From Polytrichum commune (Eukaryota > Streptophyta > Polytrichopsida > Polytrichales > Polytrichaceae), in assembly GCA_950295325.1 (NCBI GenBank), contig OX485805.1, forward strand, positions 11,904,501 through 11,968,500: a stretch of 64,000 nucleotides of DNA. The letters run 5' to 3'. Below, piece after piece: positions 7,166 through 18,900 of this stretch; position 1 is the first letter of the stretch, and each line of letters starts with the position of its first letter. The notes under the pieces are model-generated. The model was not told the DNA's origin, made no database searches, and saw nothing but the letters and a program-made list of their open reading frames with translations. The translations under genes were made by a program, and so were the position numbers.

Positions 7166-10100
7166 ATGGCCTTCATTCGTGTTGATTCGCATTCTGTGCC
7201 TGTTACGTTTCCTTTGGGTGCGAATGGTTATGCCATCGTTAGCTCAACTACGCTTAGTCTGAGGTTCCAATTTCGTGAAGATGCACTGTATGTCGAGGAG
7301 GAGGTTTTTGACAATGACTCTGGAATCCTCTTGCACGCAATTGGTCAGTTGCATAGTACGAACGATGCCGGTATGTTTTGGTCGCTTAAACCCGGAAAGT
7401 ATCGAGCATACGGACTTCCTGATTCTGTTATGCCTGCTTCCACTAAAATACTCGCTCCTCGACAGTCGTCCACTGTTAGCATTGATCCCTTCGTTCCTAT
7501 ACAAGTCAAAGTAGAACCTGATCATCATACCATCCATAACCTCAGTGACGATTCTGATAGTGAGGACGTCCTTGTTTCAGACTCAAATTTGTTTGAGACA
7601 AGTACCCCTGTGCAGCCCTCCGCTTTAGCATTCATTCGTGCTGATGATCATCCTGTACCAGTCACTTTTCCAGTTGGTCTTGTTGGTTATGCCACCGTCA
7701 GTGAGCGAAGTCTTGCTCTCCAATTTCTGTTCAAAAAGGAGTCTGTCCACATTGAGGAAGAAATTTTTGAATCCAAATCCCCTCAAGCTAGTCAAAGTAT
7801 TGGACAACTCTCTTTCAGGAATGATGACGGGAAGGTTTGGTTCTTGAAGCCAGGAAAATTTCGGGCCTACGGAATCTCTATTTCTCTCATGGATGCATCT
7901 ACCGAGTTACTTACTTCCAGAGAGTCGTCCATGTCATCCGTTCAGACACCATCTCTTAGAAAAGTGAAGATTGAGCCTGGACTCCGTACTATCTATGAAT
8001 TGAGAGACTCTTGCCCTCTTCCAAATGTCAATGTCAGCCACATGTTTGAGAAATATAGCACAAAATATCTACCCAAAGACCCCGATTCACAACCTATTGG
8101 CAATTCTACTGGCAATTCTACTAGCAAGTCTACTAGTGTCATAGATTCACTGAAACAACTTGCATCCAGAAAAAGGTCAAAGAACGTTCTTTCCAAAATC
8201 GATTATGATACCATTACAATAGAGAGGGTTGAGTACCTCCCGCCTACATTTGACGGAGATATCATTTTTGAATTTCCGCCACTCGGCTGTCACGCTAGGC
8301 AGACTGTAGCGAAACAACTTCGTGGTATGGACAAACGTTTCGATGGCCACGCCTGGACCCGAACTATCACGTCCAACATCTCTAACGATTTTGGTCTCAC
8401 TTTTCGAACCTCTTCTTGTTTAGGTCATTTGCGGTGCGATAATGTTGACTGTGAGTTCCTTACTCGAGTACACCGCACCACACCTATTAATGAAACGGAG
8501 TGGGAGGGCAACTCATCTTTGCCCTTTGAGTGTGGTACCGTGCCTCCCAAGGATTCAACCATCGTCTGTTCCATTTGTAAGGTTTCGCCGAGTTGTGTTG
8601 CCTTGTGTCCGGCTAGGATTTATTATGTAGTTGGATCAGAATCTATGTCTCGGGCTTGTATTCACTTCGGAATCCATGCCCATCCGGTCAAAACTGGTGA
8701 TTATCGCGACTCCATTGAGCATACTACCAGCTTCCTGAGTGAACAAATTCAAAGCACTCCTACAGCTACCAACTCCGCTTTAGTTTTGGAAGCTAGCAAA
8801 GACTTAGTTGGAGACATGCTCCTAGCGCCTGAGGGTTCACAACCAAAATCCCTCTCTGTAGATGACCTCCTGCCTTTGTTTGATCGTTGTAAGCACCTTA
8901 CTTCGCCTAGCATCCGTAATACTGTATCGGGTTTCAAATACATCCGTAGATTTGGGGTTATGGATAGCATCACCAAATTTCGTGGGTCAAGCAACTGGCC
9001 TTATGTCCAAGAGAACAAGTTTCCAGGCCAAGGAGCGGAAACTGACAAGGTCTTTGTGTTCAAAATGTCTGAGGTAGGACCGGGTAGTGGAGTCGACCTC
9101 GTGAAACGGATGCAAGCCGGTGGAGACCTCGAAAACGCCTGGCTCATGTTTGACCATGTTAAGCGTGTGCAAAGTTGGACTACAATGGCGTGCCATGTTT
9201 ATGATGTCATCTTTTGTCGAGTAATGACCATTGCCGTTTGCGACATGCAATCCGAGGACACCGCTGCTCAAATTGTGGTTTGGAAAAACCTCAACGCTGT
9301 TATGGCTCGCCACAACGTTTCTCAACCAAACTTCAAAGGGTTTATGGCAGATAGCGCTCAAGCCAATTGGAATGCTATCCGTATTGTCTACGGAAACGGA
9401 GATGCATCTATGCCCATGGAAAACAAGGAGAGAACGTGCCTCTTTCACTGGACTCAGTCCCTCGAGAAGCACACAAAGGCCTACATTGGACTCGACCTTC
9501 AAGATCAGCACCAATTGCTTTGCAAGCAATACAAGAACGCCAAGACCATTTCTGAAGCTGAAATGCGCTACCTTGCCATTTGCGCGTGGTGGCTTTCGTC
9601 CGGTGCCGCATTTGAGGATGCCATATCCCGACTCGACATCTGGCTTGCTTTTTGGCATTTCCGCTACCGCCAATGGGGTGGCTTCATGCAATTGGTAAGT
9701 TCTTCGCTCATTGAACGTGTACCCATCCATTGATAAAGCAATCGTCAATCGTCTCCTACATGTTTCCTAATCGATTCTTTCTAAACTCCTTCTCCATAGG
9801 ACTTGAACGAAGTTGAGTTGGCTGAAATGCCTTCGTGCAATTTGGCCGAGACCGTGCACAATAAGTGGCTCCAACAATCCGGCCACCGTGGTAAGGATTT
9901 ATACGTTGCAACAATTGATGACTACATGCGCGTATTTATGCAATGTGTCTCGTACTACCAGTACTTAAAAGGAGATCGTGTTGGTACTGGCCCGTCCAAG
10001 GAAGAGCTGAAGTTACGTGCCGCACAACGTTCTTCGGAGATTACCGGCAACACCAAGTCCCTTCACGAAGCAATGACTAGAATGCCCGGAGCGCAAGAGT

Positions 10101-11269
10101 TTTGCATCCGCACGCCACACTTAGAAGATGAAGAAGTTTTCCTATCCTTGAAACGGAAGGCTGACCTTCCTCCAGGTTCGGAACTTGACTCTCACCGACC
10201 TGACAAGATCTCCATCTCTCGTCCCCGAGTGCAAACGCGGTCTTCCATCAAAAACTCTCAAACGGCCTCACCAACCGCTGATTCAGAATCTCCTGAAACG
10301 TTTGCAACTCCAATTGCGCCGCAACAATCGAACGGCAATACTCGAGTAAGTGATGTCACCCCACTTTCTCCTTTGCAGCATGTTACAGCAGTTCAAGAAT
10401 CCGCTTGTGACGAAAGTAAGTGGCACATCGCACGTCTTCCTAAGACGTCTGCAAAGGCTTGCTTTGCTATACAAGCGATGACAAAGAAGAAGTGTGTGGC
10501 CCGTATTGTTCAAGACGGGAAGAGTACCGCTGCGCCAACGTACACCGGGATGATGACCAATTACCGAAAGAATAAGCAAGAACTCTTGCAATTCTTCTTT
10601 TGTAACGATGATATTGAAAGGTGTGTTAAAGGAACTCGCAGGAAGTGGGTTATATCAAGGCCTGAAGTCCCTGAGACTTGGCCTGTCAAGATGGGGACAA
10701 ACCTTTCCCGCAAGGAGATCCTCCAATTGGAGACTATTGGATTTCGCCTTCCTCAACGACAAGAAATCTCTCCAAGACGATTGTTCCAAGACAACCTCTC
10801 CCACGTGGACTTGACATCGTATATTACTCCGGCATCTCCGGATGAGTTCCCCAAGCGCAGGTCCGGGAAGAATATCCGTCACATGAGTAAGGCCCCTTCC
10901 ACACGTCACGCCAACAACTGCGCCTCTGCTCTCATGTTAAAAGCTTGCATTCGCAACATTAGCATGGTCCCTGCCCCAGCTCTTGGTTGTATTGTTACCT
11001 TGGATTCTGGTTCTCCTCCCAATATCCACCAGTACCACTTGACTATTTCTCAGCTTCCGGCGTGCACTTGTCACAATTTCAAGGAAATGGCAACCAAGGC
11101 ACTTGGAAAGCGCGGTCAGTGGGCCAATTGTAAGCACCTATACTATGTGTTTACGATAATTTGTGGACTTGATCCTGATTCTGATACTTTTATTCATACT
11201 GCTAGTTTTAGCTTTAATGAGGTCAAGCAAATCCTTCAGAGTGGATTGTTGACCCAGACAACCTCTTAG
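7166..11269 (+). CDS. MULE-type transposase-like protein with SWIM zinc finger, 2 exons
   Basis: Exons 7166-9694 and 9800-11269 join in phase 0 to give 1,332 residues with no internal stop. The frame is open upstream to 7070, but 7166 is the first ATG. Domains: two copies of a domain starting F-I-R-x-D-x-H-x-V-P-V-T-F-P (about residues 3-95 and 156-245); a Cys/His region, C-D-N-V-D-C near 420 and H-F-G-I-H-A-H near 500, like WRKY-GCM1/FLYWCH fingers of MULE proteins; a MULE-like core with candidate acidic residues D663 (M-F-D-H) and D729 (M-A-D-S), then R-T-C-L-F-H-W, the family's C-x2-H mark; and a SWIM finger near 1265 (C-T-C-H...N-C-K-H). The third catalytic acid was not placed. Known relatives cut and paste DNA or, when domesticated as FAR1/FHY3-like proteins, regulate transcription in the nucleus. 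I saw no terminal inverted repeats, so either role is possible. The N-terminal duplicated domain is not one I recognise. Confidence 0.75.
9695..9799 (+). other. Intron of the MULE-like gene
   Basis: 105 bp from GTAAGT to a pyrimidine-rich ...CCATAG. Removing it joins two long frames in phase 0 with continuous sequence, which strongly supports it. A retained intron would add a stop at about 9731. Confidence 0.8.
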
Positions 11270-11935
11270 GCTTTGGATGAAGTACTCTTGTAATTTCATT
11301 TCAATCACATCAATGAAATTGAGGTAGTGAGACGGAAAGGGCCACTACCAAGTGCATTATTTTTATACCGTCACTCTTTAAAAGCGCTATAGTATTGAAT
11401 TTGAATGGTTTAGTTTTAATACTCATCAATTACTGTTTCCTTCATTACACAAAATCTTGTGTAAAGATGTTGAGTTCATTGTCTTCTCAGAGAAACGTAT
11501 GTATGCAACCTCTATTTTAATCATGAACTAGTGAGATTAAAAGGGCCACTTCGAGGTATTTGATGTATCAACGTTTTTGTTGACCTCGAAGCTTCATTTA
11601 ATTTTCTTTTTGATAGTCTAGAAACCTTAGGTGTCTGATATCTCCACTTTTCTTGAATTCATCTTCAATCTCGCGGATCTCAAAAGATGCCAATGTAATT
11701 TAATTTTGCTGCATATATAGAAATACTCCACAATGTTTGTCAATATTGATTTCGACTCCCTAAACCCTAAAAACATCCCAAAAACAACTTTGCAACGATC
11801 ACTGTGGAGGAATTTTCCACGGGCATAGGTCCTAAAATTTACTATAATTGGAAATATATTTGCTAAACATTGATTTTTTTAATATACCCTGCACATTAAA
11901 CTATTATTTTAACTTAAAAAAGAAAAACTTATCGC
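11270..11935. other. 3' flank of the MULE-like gene, no further gene
   Basis: AT-rich. Two stretches reading 'gtgaga...aaagggccact' (near 11327 and 11531) form a weak direct repeat. Two telomere-like units, CCCTAAA CCCTAAA, sit at 11758-11771. Several T-rich and AATAAA-like strings could serve polyadenylation, none specific. Confidence 0.4.
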
Positions 11936-12208
11936 TCACCGCTCACCGCTCACTGCTCACTGCTCACTGCTCGCAAAATAGCGTCGCTCGCGTGGCCACC
12001 GCGCGAATGATTGTTTGTCAAAGAAGAGTGATGCCCAAGAAAAGATTAAAAAAGAAGACGCGGAGAAGACCACGAAGGTGCGCGCAGTCAAAACGAAGAG
12101 TAATGTTGTCATAGAAGAGGTCAAAGAGGTGGAGACCTCTGACTCTGAGATGGGGTCGGAAAACGAGTAGCTTCCGGCAAAAGACTCAGTCGGAAGCGTG
12201 TAGGCAAG

Positions 12209-12676
12209 TTGTTGAAGTTGAAAAGTTGGCGTTCACATAGGAATCTTGACACGGATGGTATGTACATTGATATTTTGATCAATTCAATTTTATCCACTCG
12301 TGCTTTATGCAACTCTGGATGCCAATGCTTTGCAACTGTTTCTGAGCAATTTATTAAGAAAAACGGATTAGATTCTTCACCAATCAAACCAAGACCCCTC
12401 GAACAAGTTACAATCATAAAGGAGCAACCTATGATTCAACGCATAGCAACATTTAAAGTTGATATCAACGGTATAGAAGAAATGATTGTTGCATATGTTA
12501 TTCCCGGGCAAATTGATGATGTCATCTTTGGAAAAGGCTGGATGGAGCGACATGACGTTAGCATTCGGAAGCCTTTCAAGATGATCGTCAAGACTCAACC
12601 CATTATATCGGAACCAATTCGGGAAATACAGGCAGCAACAATCCGGACTTTGCAAGCTAGTGATGAATCTGGTTGA
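12209..12676 (+). pseudogene. Ty3 protease region, catalytic Asp changed to Asn
   Basis: A retropepsin-like frame of about 155 codons. The active-site motif that should read D-S-G reads N-S-G at about 12310 (AAC in place of GAC, a G-to-A change), so the protease should be inactive. The downstream F-G-K-G-W-M-E-R-H-D-V matches the second conserved stretch seen in Ty3 proteases. It runs straight into the RT frame. Confidence 0.65.
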
Positions 12677-13787
12677 CATTCAGAAAGCGCTCCAACAGAA
12701 GGTGTATAAGGATCCTGCGCAACATGCTCCAGACTGGTTGATGCCAGTTATTGATGCCTTCGATCGGCAAGACGCGAAGTCGTTGCCGCCACACAGGAAA
12801 GGGGTCGATCACGAAATCAATCTTGTTGAAGGGAAGACCAACGACGACATCCCTGCAATGCCATTATACCAAATGTCCAAGGATCAGCTATTGGTACTAC
12901 GCAAGACTCTTACGGAACTGTTGGACAACGGGTTTATTCGTGTAAGCAATTCGCCTGCAGCAGCCCCAGTGATATTTGTTAAGAAACCTGGTGGAGGATT
13001 ACGATTTTGTGTTGATTATCGTCGATTGAACGAGATAAGTCGAAAGGACAACTATCCGATCCCGCGCATTGATGAGACATTGAGGACTTTTGCTACAGCC
13101 AAGTACATCTCGAAGGTTGATATCATCTCTGCATTTTATCGAATACGAGTTAAAAAAAGTGATGAGTGGAAGACGGCGTTTAACATACGTTTTGGTCTAT
13201 ATGAGTGGTTAGTCACACCATTTGGGCTCACTGGTGCACCCGCAACATTTCAGCGATACATCAACTGGGTACTTCGAGACGAACTAGATGTATGTTGTTC
13301 TGCATATTTAGATGACGTGGTCATTTATAGTGATACACAAAAAGAACACCGTGACGCTGTGCTTAGGATCATTCGCAAACTTGCTAACGCAGGGCTTCAA
13401 CTTGAGTTTGATAAAAGTGAGTTTGAATCTAGTATCATTAAGTATCTTGGATATCTGGTGGAAACTGGTAAGGGATTGCGGGCTGACCCGGAGAAACTTG
13501 AAGCCATTCGGAAATGGGAGCCGCCAAAGAAGGTGAAAGGAGTCCGTGGTTTTTTGGGCTTTTGCAATTATTATCGACAATTTATAGATGGATACGCGAA
13601 TATTGCAAAACCACTTACTCGATTGACGCGAAAAGACCAACCTTTCAATTGGACATCGGAATGTCAACTTGCCTTTGATCGGTTGAAGGAAGCTTTGGTA
13701 AATGCGCCAGTATTAGCAAAATGGACCCAGGATTGGAAACGGCAATTGAATGTGATTCCTCTGGATTTGCGGTTGGTGGCACTTTGA
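12660..13787 (+). pseudogene. Ty3 reverse transcriptase
   Basis: This frame covers the RT fingers and palm: G-G-L-R-F-C-V-D-Y-R-R-L-N, the first catalytic Asp in K-V-D-I-I-S-A-F, P-F-G-L-T-G-A-P-A-T-F-Q, and the Y-L-D-D box at about 13305. It continues into the connection (G-F-L-G-F-C-N-Y-Y-R-Q-F-I). A frameshift near 13740 ends the frame, and the RNase H start continues in another frame. Catalytic residues are intact in the part that is readable. Confidence 0.85.
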
Positions 13788-14117
13788 TGTAGAAGGTGGA
13801 TGGACTTTGGCACGCGGTTGCTTATTTTTCGAAGAAACACAATTCAGTTATCCTACTATCCAATTCATGACAAGGAGATGTTAGCAGTTGTTCGTTGCAT
13901 TCGTGAATGGTGTACGGAGCTTGCTGGACAACATTTTGAGGTATGGTCGGACCATCGTAATTTGACTTATTTCCGAAAGAAGCAACATCTGGAAGAGCGG
14001 CAAATACGTTGGCCTTATGAGTTGAATGACTTTAGCTTTGAGATAGTGCATAAACCTGGAAGAGAGCAAGTTTAATCAGACGCATTTTCTCGTCGCAAAC
14101 AAGACACTCCCAACGAT
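13741..14117 (+). pseudogene. Ty3 RNase H, frameshifted and with stops
   Basis: D-S-S-G-F-A-V-G-G-T and A-V-A-Y-F-S-K-K are read in one frame, then D-K-E-M-L-A-V-V-R-C-I-R-E-W and W-S-D-H-R-N-L-T-Y-F in another (13800-14075), so at least two frame changes and stops at about 13786 and 14073 break it. S-D-A-F-S-R-R follows the last stop, the usual tether between RNase H and integrase. Confidence 0.8.
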
Positions 14118-15165
14118 ATGAATGATGATCGGATCATAAACCGACATCATCAACTATTGGAAGGAGATGGTAACGCTTTGAAAGTGGTTGCAAAATCCAC
14201 ATGGATAAAAGATGGCGATGCGGATTTGGAAAAGGAAATCGCGGCTACGGAGTCAATGGTGACACCACGTCCCATATGTCTATTTGCAGACGCAGAGATG
14301 ATTACATTGTGGGATGCTGGACTCAAAACGAATCATCGATATTGGAAGATGCGGAAGGCTGTTATGGATGGCGAACGCCGACTACCCACAGAATGGGGCC
14401 TACCGATCACAATTAGTGAATGTTCTATAGATGGAGCCCATCGGCTACGTTGGCGTGGACGAATATGAATACCAACGTACGAACCACTTCGAACGCGATT
14501 GATTCAGTCTATTCATGACTCACCATTGGCTGGACATCCAGGTCGTGAAGGAACACGAGACTTGCTCGCACGCGAATATACGTGGCTTGGAATGACTCAA
14601 GACGTTCGAAGATTTGTACGAAATTGTAATGTCTGTGGAAAATCTAAGATTTGGCGTAAGCAAAAGTAAGGTTTATTAAAACCTTTGCCAATTCCCGCAC
14701 GGATATGGACGGAACTTTCTATTGACTTTATTACCGGCTTGGCACCAAGTAACACTTATACGAATATCTTAATTGTGACGGACCGTTTGTCCAAATCCAT
14801 CATTGCCGTGCCAATGAAGGAAATTCGTGCTATTGATGTGGCTCAGAAACTCTTAGAGCAAGTTTTTCAACATCACGGACTACCGACCGCAATCGTTTCC
14901 GACCGCGAAAGTCAATTTGTGAGTATGATGTGGGGAGAAGTGTGCCGATTGCTGAAGATCACACATAGATTGTCGACAGCCTTTCATCTAGAGATGGACG
15001 GTGCAACGGAGCGTGCCAATCAAGAGCTTGAGACATACCTTCGCATCTTCACTGCATTTGAACAAGACGATTGGGCTCTTCAGTTGCCAATAGCAATGAT
15101 GGCATAGAATAATCGGGTGACGCAGTCCACAGGTATGTCAGCATTTTTTATGACTCACGGCTTTC
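14118..15165 (+). pseudogene. Ty3 integrase, zinc finger and catalytic core
   Basis: The same frame runs through stops at 14466-14468, 14667-14669 and 15105-15107. The zinc finger is H-D-S-P-L-A-G-H and C-N-V-C-G-K (HHCC). The core shows D-F-I-T-G-L, V-S-D-R-E-S-Q-F and D-G-A-T-E-R-A-N-Q-E-L, giving the D,D,E triad. It ends at M-T-H-G-F, where the nested element begins. Confidence 0.85.
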
Positions 15166-15632
15166 TGTGGGAACCCACAAACACCAAAAGTTCCGGATTG
15201 GCGGGTTTTTGTGCCAAATCCGGATATTTCCGGGTGACCTTAGTATCGTCCAGGGATTCTGTGAAGTGTAGGAGGTCTAAAACTCTCCGTACCTGCTTAT
15301 TTCTTCTTCCTTAGCCAAATTTCCGGAAATCCTAATTTCCGGATATTTGGTCTTTGGGGACATTCTTAGCCTTTTTCCGGAGGGTACCTCTCCGGATGTT
15401 ATTTCTAGGTCCTCTTTATAATACTTACCCACCCTTTTACGTCTACCCTCTAGAATAATTGGTTTCTTCCGGTGAAGACGTCCTTGATAAGGTTAGAATC
15501 CGGAAACTCCCTCACAACCAATCCGGATTGATCAGGTCCGTCCTGGCAGGTCACGCAGAGAGATCTGGATTGTTTCTTGGGACCAAAGTGGCCAGAGGAG
15601 TCCGGATTCCAACCGGAGATCTAACTCGACGG

Positions 15633-16115
15633 GATGAGTAGGTGACCCGTACCACTTTCCGGATTACCCCGTCCAAAGACTGTGAGACCTCTTCAGAAGG
15701 TCGGATGGCGTAAGTCCGGCACCTTCCGGATCTTGCCCAGTCCTAACGACGGCTATCTCACATGGACGTTACCCAGGCATTCGGAACAATGAGGATCTCT
15801 TCCTACTGCACTCCGGAGGTGGCCTCCTATCGGAATCCTTACTGATCCGGACCTCTCCTTCTCCGTCCGACGGATCTGTCCGGCTACCTTTACCTTGGAT
15901 TCTACTCAATCTGAGATAACTAGGCGATCCGTACCACTAATCCGGGCAGGTCCGTCTAAGGACGGTGGGACCTCTTCAGAAGATCAGATTGGCGTAAGTC
16001 CGGATTCCTTCCGGATCTCACCCAATCTTCCCAGCGGCTATCCCACCTAGACGTTACCCAACCTACCGGATTAGTGAGGTTTCCCTCCCACTACACTCAG
16101 AGAGGATCTACAAGG
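15633..16115. repeat. Imperfect direct repeat, about 283-bp spacing
   Basis: 'gacctcttcagaag' at 15686 and 15969 is followed in both copies by 'ggcgtaagtccgg', 'ttccggatct', 'cggctat' and 'gacgttaccca'. This gives two diverged tandem units inside the nested element, probably part of its non-coding or LTR region. Confidence 0.7.
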
Positions 16116-16552
16116 CGGTAACCGGATCTGATCCGGGTCTCCTCTCTCATGTCCTATCCGGAACTCCTATCATTCATGCCCTCCCTTTCTCTTCCACTAA
16201 CGATCTCCGGGTCATTCACACACACATCAATCAAGAGAAGTCAAGGGGTGAGAAGCAAAGACATTTATTCGGGGTAGGAGTAACCACAATACAACAATGG
16301 AGAAGGAACCCCCCCCCAAGCTCCTTATTCAGCCTTAAGTAGAGGCTCAAAAATCCCTAAACTGAGGGCGGCGGCCCAAGCGGCCGCCGCTCAAGAAAAC
16401 CCTAACTACCCCCGGTCTCCCGGATTTCTCGGATCCAGATCCGGGTTTTCCGCTGACACTACCAAAGGAAAATTTTATTAATCGTCTTCAAAAACTCCTA
16501 AGTCCTACCTGCCTACCTCCCTTCTGCCTAATCAATCTAGCCACTCCCCTAA

Positions 16553-18625
16553 TTAAGAAGACCGGTGCTTCTTCGGAGCCGATCCCTCCTTGGAGTGACT
16601 CCCTAATCCGCTGACGGCGGATGAGCCCCCGGCCGGCGACGCCTTCTGCAGCCGCGTGAGCATCCTCCTCATGTTCGGAGACGGAGCAACCTCGTCCTCC
16701 GAATCCGCTGCCCTCTCGGTCCGTGGGGTAGCGGTCCCTGGTGTCCCGGAGACTGTCCCTGGGGTTCCGGAAACTGTCCCCATCCGGATGCTTCGGACTG
16801 GAGAAGGATCGCTTCCGGTGCCCTGCTCCGGATTCCGTCCACCCGGGAGTGAAGCCGTCCGCGGATCCCTGTTGGAGGCCGCTCTCGAGTGTGGCGGAGG
16901 AAATGGACTCACCACTTGGCAGTCCCGTGGAGACGATGGCGAGGCGTGGGTCATAGGAGCCTTGCCCCTACTCGGAGTGGCCTCCCGATCGGAAGTCTGG
17001 TGCCGGATTGGCGTCCGAGCCCTATCCGGAGTCCGGGACCTATCCGAGTTCCGCGGAACAGGGGACTGGCCCCTTCCGGATCGGACCGACCCGGTGCTCT
17101 TCCGCCTCACCTGGGGAGAATGGACCCTTTCCGGAGCCCCTCCGGAATGACCAGGCCGAGAGCCGCCTCCTTGCTGGCTGGGTCCTGCAGAGGCCGGCGG
17201 ATTCTGAACCAGGGCTACTTTACCAACCACCTCGTAGAGGGTCCCGGTTGGTGACCCTGGCGGACCCGGATAGAGCACTCTCCGCGGTGTTCCGCTTGGC
17301 GGGACCACCCTCTGGATTTCCGCCAGGAGATCCTTCATCGTCCGTGAGTACTTCACGAGGATGGGGAGGGTCTGCCTGGCGGAAGCCGGTTCTCCTGACT
17401 CCATCATCCGGTCGTAGAGATGTGCCTTGTTCATGATCTCCGCCGGATGACCCACCAGCTCCCGGATCCGGCTGAAGAACACTGCCTGCTCCGCATGATA
17501 CTTCCGGATCTCCTCACTCTTCTGACTCAACTCCTGGGTCATAGCCGCTACCTGTGCGGTGAGGTGGGCGTTCTCCGTCTTGGCCTGCTCCAACTCCTTC
17601 CGGTCCGCCCTCTTTGCCAATTCCCGGAGAATGTTTCCGGGTCCGCAGTCGTCCAGAGCATGGTTCGCCCCCTTGACGATGTGCTCCAGTCGGTAGTACT
17701 GGGTCTTGAGGTCCTCCATCCCCTCCTGGAACCGCTTGAATGGATTCTCCGGGAAGTCCCAAGCGGATAGGTCCACATTTCGCCATGGGGTCTCCCGGCT
17801 GGGTCCGGCTTCCGGATGTTGGTGTGGGGGAGGGGGAGAGAGTGGCCTCGAGACGGTTGGTGGCGGGCTTCCGGGTGACGAGGGAGGTGCTTCCGGAAGA
17901 ATAGGGTCGCTGGAGGTCTCCGTCTCGACGTCTCCGGCTTCCGGGAGCAGCTTGTAGGTGACCTCATCCGCCGCTATTGTGAGCAGGTCCTCCTCCTCTG
18001 CCGTGATGCAGTCGAAATGCTGGTAGAGGTGCAAAATGAAGGGGGAGAGGAAGGAGGGTTTCCGGCCAATATGGGGGAGGGCCCGTCCGACTATCTCCTG
18101 GATGATCAGGCCCCAATTCACCGGCCGGACTCCGGACATTGCACCAAACAGCGTGTTAGCCATGGTGAGGCTAATCCGCTTCGGCTTGTCCGGATTGAGA
18201 ATGGGCAGGAGAAACTCTAGCACTCTCCGCTCCCTAATATTCCGGCAGTTCCCTGGGTGAAACCCGTCCTTTGGATCCGCGTCCCCTCTGAATTTCCCGG
18301 CGAACAGGCCGTCGCGGCGGCCGGCCCACCCCTCCGTGATTCCCCTGGGAAACCCGTAGACCCTGTTCCACGTATCCGGAGTCCAATGTTCCGGATCCCT
18401 CCTCTTTGTGCCTAGCCACTGATTTCCCCTCTCGAATTTAAACTCGCGGAGGGTATCTTCCGCTCTGAGATTCCAGGGTTTGGAGAGCAATCCCGCACAA
18501 CCCATGACCCTGAGATCCTCCGCGAGCTCCTGCAGCTCTCTATCCTCCCTCGGAATTGCAGGGGTGAGGGCTTTCAGCGGAATCGGGATGGGTTCCCGCT
18601 GATCCTCTTCCCGTGCTTCCGGCAT
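16553..18625 (-). CDS. Gag-like protein of the nested element
   Basis: An uninterrupted 690-codon minus-strand frame with ATG at 18625. The N-terminal 210 residues (L-L-S-K-P-W-N-L-R, D-T-W-N-R-V-Y-G-F-P-R-G, T-L-F-G-A-M-S-G, S-P-F-I-L-H-L-Y) look like the 'putative plant transposon protein' or gag-like domain of plant LTR elements. Then come a proline-rich linker (about 240-275), a likely coiled coil with a heptad-like E/Q pattern (about 300-400), and a long basic S/R/P-rich tail with S-R-T-P-D-R-A-R-T-P and a duplicated G-T-V-S-G-T-P. No zinc knuckle, protease or RT is present. It would form particles only with enzymes supplied by another element. The intact frame suggests recent activity. 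Confidence 0.6.
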   Translation of the reverse strand: MPEAREEDQREPIPIPLKALTPAIPREDRELQELAEDLRVMGCAGLLSKPWNLRAEDTLREFKFERGNQWLGTKRRDPEHWTPDTWNRVYGFPRGITEGWAGRRDGLFAGKFRGDADPKDGFHPGNCRNIRERRVLEFLLPILNPDKPKRISLTMANTLFGAMSGVRPVNWGLIIQEIVGRALPHIGRKPSFLSPFILHLYQHFDCITAEEEDLLTIAADEVTYKLLPEAGDVETETSSDPILPEAPPSSPGSPPPTVSRPLSPPPPHQHPEAGPSRETPWRNVDLSAWDFPENPFKRFQEGMEDLKTQYYRLEHIVKGANHALDDCGPGNILRELAKRADRKELEQAKTENAHLTAQVAAMTQELSQKSEEIRKYHAEQAVFFSRIRELVGHPAEIMNKAHLYDRMMESGEPASARQTLPILVKYSRTMKDLLAEIQRVVPPSGTPRRVLYPGPPGSPTGTLYEVVGKVALVQNPPASAGPSQQGGGSRPGHSGGAPERVHSPQVRRKSTGSVRSGRGQSPVPRNSDRSRTPDRARTPIRHQTSDREATPSRGKAPMTHASPSSPRDCQVVSPFPPPHSRAASNRDPRTASLPGGRNPEQGTGSDPSPVRSIRMGTVSGTPGTVSGTPGTATPRTERAADSEDEVAPSPNMRRMLTRLQKASPAGGSSAVSGLGSHSKEGSAPKKHRSS

Positions 18626-18900
18626 TTTCCTCTCCTCTCACCCTTTCTGGCTTGCAACCTCTCCCTCTCTCTTCCGGAGTCCTTCTCTTCCGTCTAAGTG
18701 CCACAAAGTCCCGGCAAGCCCACTGCCGGTGACTGAAAAGTGCCGAGTCCCAGCAATCCAACTGCTGGCGGCTCGAAAGAAGGAACACCTCACCACTCGT
18801 TCTCTCAACAGGTTGCCTTTTTCCAGAAAAGAGTGTGAGGGAGAAGGAAGGGACCCTTAAATATCCTTCCTCCCTCTTCCTTCCCCTGTTACCGTTCGGT
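18626..18900 (-). promoter_or_regulatory. Putative promoter and leader of the gag-like gene
   Basis: On the minus strand a TATA-like 'ggatatttaaggg' lies at about 18855-18867, roughly 230 bases upstream of the ATG at 18625, in pyrimidine-rich surroundings. Position and sequence fit an LTR-type promoter; no transcript data. Confidence 0.4.

Noticed and set aside
8987-9748. 253-codon minus-strand ORF
   Set aside because: Shadow of the MULE-like gene; no family motif, and the sense frame has conserved residues and a spliced continuation.
12300-14500. Fungal contamination instead of plant DNA
   Set aside because: The element lies in one window with an MLO gene, plant-type rDNA and plant LINE sequence, and is interrupted by a plant-like gag element.
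16656-17254. Plus-strand ORFs opposite the gag-like gene
   Set aside because: GC-rich antisense frames; the minus-strand ORF has the domain match and a coherent length.
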